This document shows, in pieces, positions 61,680 through 64,000 of a DNA stretch of 64,000 nucleotides. Each line of letters opens with the position of its first letter. Within the stretch, counting starts at the first letter, position 1. The translations under genes were made by a program, and so were the position numbers. The stretch spans positions 1 through 64,000 of the forward strand of contig JBPOIC010000014.1 of the NCBI GenBank assembly GCA_052034865.1, written 5' to 3'. A model generated the notes under the pieces. That model searched no databases, was not told where the DNA came from, and saw only the letters and a list, made by a program, of their open reading frames with translations. Source of the stretch: JBPOIC01 sp052034865 (GTDB taxonomy: Bacteria > UBA10199 > JADFYH01).

Positions 61680-62614
61680 TACTCGCCTCCATAATAATCG
61701 AGAATTTTTAACAGGGCTGGGGCTCCGGCGGAAAGCAGCTGGGCCAAAAAGCCACCGCCTTTACCTTCACCAATCCGAACGATGGCATTGCCCGACAAAT
61801 GGCCGTCGATCATCTGACAATGGCTTTGATCAAATAAAATGACATCCCCTTTTTCAAGCTGGTTTTTCTCGGCCATCGTGAGCGAGACCGATCCGACATC
61901 TACCCAGAGAGAAGTTTTAACGTGATGCAAAGGCTCAAAAATTTTGCTGGGGTAGCTGTTTTCAAGTTCGGCCTGATCGAGCGGGCTGCGGGTAAGAAAG
62001 GTTTCTTCAATCAAAGGATGTGGTAGGGCTAAAAGGATAAATCCCATTGTCTCTCCGACTTTTACTCTCACGTGTAAAAGCACCATCGGATTATCTTCGC
62101 TCATCGAGCTCTGGATTTCTTTGTTGGTCTTGAAGATGGATTCAAGCCTGAAGTGAATGGGGTTTAAGTCCTGACAGGCCTGAAAGATTTCATGCAGGGT
62201 TTTTAAAAGCAGATATTGCAAGACGCCTTCTTCGATGGGGGTGAGCCCTCTCATTTCTTTTGGGAAATCGCCAGGTCCTCCCAGCACGCGGTCTATCAGG
62301 GAAAAACTCAGCACGTTATCCACCCAGGCAAAGGCCTTATGGGTCAGGGGCTGTACGCCGAGCTGAGCCAAAAAACAAAGCTCAGGCAGGGTTTTTACAA
62401 AACTGCTGAAGTGGCCTTCTTCAATTTTTTCTAATGAAATCGCACAAGAAGTGTTGAACTGTTTGGATAAAAAGGCCTCCAAAGCCTTTTTAATTAGATT
62501 TTCCCGGGCAGCAGGCAGATAGCTCCACAATGCTTCTTCAATCTCAAGGTCGCGGCGGGTGAGCTTTTTAATGCCTTCAAAATTGTAGGGAGTGATATGG
62601 CGTTCGACTTCCAT
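61679..62614 (-). CDS. FliM-like C-ring/sorting-platform protein without CheY motif
   Basis: 311 aa. The first residues (HITPYNFEGIKKLTRRDLEI) match the FliM middle domain, which follows the CheY-binding EIDALL peptide in flagellar FliM. That peptide is absent. The CheC-like domain (about 40-215; VDNVLSFSLIDRVLGGPGDF) and a C-terminal SpoA domain (about 230-295; LWVDVGSVSLTMAEKNQLEK) complete it. Loss of the CheY motif argues against chemotactic control. Confidence 0.85.
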   Translation of the reverse strand: MEVERHITPYNFEGIKKLTRRDLEIEEALWSYLPAARENLIKKALEAFLSKQFNTSCAISLEKIEEGHFSSFVKTLPELCFLAQLGVQPLTHKAFAWVDNVLSFSLIDRVLGGPGDFPKEMRGLTPIEEGVLQYLLLKTLHEIFQACQDLNPIHFRLESIFKTNKEIQSSMSEDNPMVLLHVRVKVGETMGFILLALPHPLIEETFLTRSPLDQAELENSYPSKIFEPLHHVKTSLWVDVGSVSLTMAEKNQLEKGDVILFDQSHCQMIDGHLSGNAIVRIGEGKGGGFLAQLLSAGAPALLKILDYYGGE

Positions 62615-62615
62615 A

Positions 62616-63479
62616 TTAACCTAAAAACTGGACACGAATCTGGGAAATGGCGACTCCGCGGTCTTGCAATTCTTCTCCGATTTCCATTTTCTGAGATTCG
62701 AACTGTCTTTTGATGTTTGGATTTCCGGTTAAAAAAGCGACCTCAATTTTGCCGTTGTTGGAGGTGACCTTTAAAGACAGACCCTGATAGATTTTGTCGG
62801 AGAGATCAATCTGAATTTCCTTGTTGAGGTTTTTATCTCGTCCAATGCGGATATATTGGACAATCTGATCCAAAATTTGTTTGGGAATTTTTCCCGCTTC
62901 GGGAGCGGCTGCTGATTTGATGGCAAAGGATGTCGAGGTTTTCTGAAGTGTGGCCATACCAGGAACCCCAATCGCATCGGTCGCAGCAATCCCTTTTTGT
63001 TTAACTAAACCCTGACCAAACTGTTTGGAAGAACCACCACTGCCTCCTTCCGAATTTTGAGAGCCACCCTGAGATTGTCCTCCGAGATTATTTTTTCCCA
63101 AAACCTTATGTTTGGATCCGATGTCCTGATGGGAACGGCTTACGGATTTTCCTTCGGAGGAGTCGGTTTTTTTATCTCCATCTTTGTCTTTTTTCCTGTC
63201 TGAAGATTGGTCTCGATCCCGATCGCGATCGGATAAAACGTCTTTAAGACGGGAATCGAATTTTGCAGTTTCGGTATTCGCAGAAGGTTTGTTGGAGGAG
63301 AGTTGATCCAGTACCTGATCAAAAGCGCTCTTGGCCTCTTTCGTTTGCGCTTTTTGTCCGGCCTGCTGGGTCGCCTGCGCTGTCGAAGCCTGGTTTTTTG
63401 ATTTTACATTGGCCTTGTTTTGATCCTGCTTTGCTGCTTCGGCATTGGCATTGTAACGATTGCCTTCATCGATACGCAT
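62616..63479 (-). CDS. FliK/SctP-like needle- or hook-length regulator
   Basis: 287 aa. The first about 190 residues are low complexity: Gln/Lys/Ala-rich, then a charged run of DR and DK (SDRDRDRDQSSDRKKDKDGD), then Gly/Ser-rich. The C-terminal domain (about 200-287) has the FliK/SctP fold: EIQIDLSDKIYQGLSLKVTS and VAFLTGNPNIKRQFESQKME, ending VAISQIRVQFLG. A good AAAGGA site precedes the ATG. The next gene starts directly after its stop. Confidence 0.82.
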   Translation of the reverse strand: MRIDEGNRYNANAEAAKQDQNKANVKSKNQASTAQATQQAGQKAQTKEAKSAFDQVLDQLSSNKPSANTETAKFDSRLKDVLSDRDRDRDQSSDRKKDKDGDKKTDSSEGKSVSRSHQDIGSKHKVLGKNNLGGQSQGGSQNSEGGSGGSSKQFGQGLVKQKGIAATDAIGVPGMATLQKTSTSFAIKSAAAPEAGKIPKQILDQIVQYIRIGRDKNLNKEIQIDLSDKIYQGLSLKVTSNNGKIEVAFLTGNPNIKRQFESQKMEIGEELQDRGVAISQIRVQFLG

Positions 63480-63568
63480 ATAAATCCTTTCGTAGATAAT
63501 CTCTCTGACAGGAGAATGTTTCTCCCTTTCACTTTGCTTGAGTCTCCCCCTATTTCACCAGAGGATTT

Positions 63569-64000
63569 TTATGATTTCATGTGCTTGAGCTGGTGGACGA
63601 CATTCGCAAGCTCACCCAGCTCTTTTTCTTCTTTGGCATCAAGTAGTTTCTTGATCTGCTTCATCCAAAGCTCTTTGTGCTTTTCCATCATTTGCAGATC
63701 GCGGGAGGCATCGATAAAATCGCGCCTGGATTTTTTCACACCATCCTCGGCCTCCTGAATGGCCTCATTTTGATATTCGATCTCTCGTTCTTTCTCTGTC
63801 AGATCATCCTGTAATTTTTCAAGATAGTTCAGATGGAGTCCTGAATCGTAAACACGTGTCTCTCCAGAAACGACATGCTGGGTCATCTTGCGACGTGCGT
63901 TGATTTTGGACTGGATGATGTCTTCTTTTTGCTTTTCCAACTCTTTCAGTTTTTCTTTTTGCTCTTCGAGATGTTTGATTGCGCGCGCTAGGGCAATCTG
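63569..64000 (-). CDS. FliJ/SctO-like coiled-coil protein, 5' end outside the window
   Basis: At least 123 aa are visible, almost wholly helical coiled coil (KLQDDLTEKEREIEYQNEAI and HKELWMKQIKKLLDAKEEKE), the size and shape of FliJ/SctO, the stalk of the export ATPase. An internal TTG near 63940 could start it, but the coiled coil appears to continue to the right edge, so the real start probably lies beyond 64000. Confidence 0.75.
   Translation of the reverse strand, partial: QIALARAIKHLEEQKEKLKELEKQKEDIIQSKINARRKMTQHVVSGETRVYDSGLHLNYLEKLQDDLTEKEREIEYQNEAIQEAEDGVKKSRRDFIDASRDLQMMEKHKELWMKQIKKLLDAKEEKELGELANVVHQLKHMKS

Noticed and set aside
58711..64000. Ordinary flagellar operon
   Set aside because: Gene order fits, but FliL and the CheY-binding FliM peptide are missing and the downstream genes are SycD-like chaperones with secreted-type partners. 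Kept as an alternative in the findings, not as the call.

Overview
This is a gene-dense bacterial chromosome segment (about 50 protein genes, two tRNA genes, no rRNA, phage, CRISPR array or transposase), with mid-40s % GC by eye. The mix points to a Gram-negative lineage of deltaproteobacterial grade (Myxococcota/Bdellovibrionota/UBA10199-like). The clues are Ser/Thr kinases with the HRDISPQN loop and PEGA repeats, an FHA-sigma54 activator, a CoxE/MoxR pair, a type III secretion locus, and short dispersed palindromes like those common in environmental genomes. The species cannot be named from the sequence alone.

Layout. 1-276: tRNA-Asp (cut by the window edge) and tRNA-Val with their promoter, minus strand. 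383-6509: recN, a PP2C phosphatase, a LytM/M23 peptidase and a MASE1-PAS histidine kinase. 6668-9610: a large radical SAM enzyme of the tetraether/membrane-spanning-lipid synthase family, a strong terminator, then a CDP-alcohol phosphatidyltransferase. 9627-28648: housekeeping genes (RNA m5U methyltransferases, NAD-dependent epimerase, SPFH protein, M16 protease, ligA, nadA, DUF2400, a membrane-sensor/trehalose-6-phosphate synthase fusion, a phosphopantetheinyl transferase, thiL, MoxR plus CoxE). 28989-36911: smc, PfkB kinase, DUF4149, dienoyl-CoA-reductase-like SDR, elbB, peroxiredoxin. 37101-41387: compact bioB-bioF-bioA-bioD operon.

41363-44371 holds the oddest single gene. It is a ribonucleotide-reductase-like protein that has lost the radical cysteine and about half of the catalytic barrel, yet it is open along its whole length. 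Upstream lie a phased array of DnaA boxes and two NrdR-type boxes exactly 31 bp apart. A type III PKS/KAS III-like synthase gene lies beyond. 44523-49186 carries secA, yggS, proC and yggT.

49377-64000 is best read as a type III secretion region. Reading leftwards on the minus strand from the right edge: FliJ/SctO, FliK/SctP, a FliM-like protein without the CheY-binding segment, FliN/SctQ-C, FliO, SctR, SctS, SctT. Then come two tandem paralogous pairs, each a secreted-type protein followed by an SycD-like TPR chaperone. This is flagellar gene order (fliJ-K-M-N-O-P-Q-R, no fliL) joined to injectisome-type cargo. A PEGA-repeat Ser/Thr kinase and an FHA-domain sigma54 activator converge on the locus and are its probable regulators. 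SctU, SctV, SctN, SctJ and any secretin would have to lie outside the window.

Intergenic DNA longer than about 300 bp is mostly dispersed palindromic repeat material (32574-32923, 53021-53360) or regulatory sequence (28670-28988, 42887-43213).
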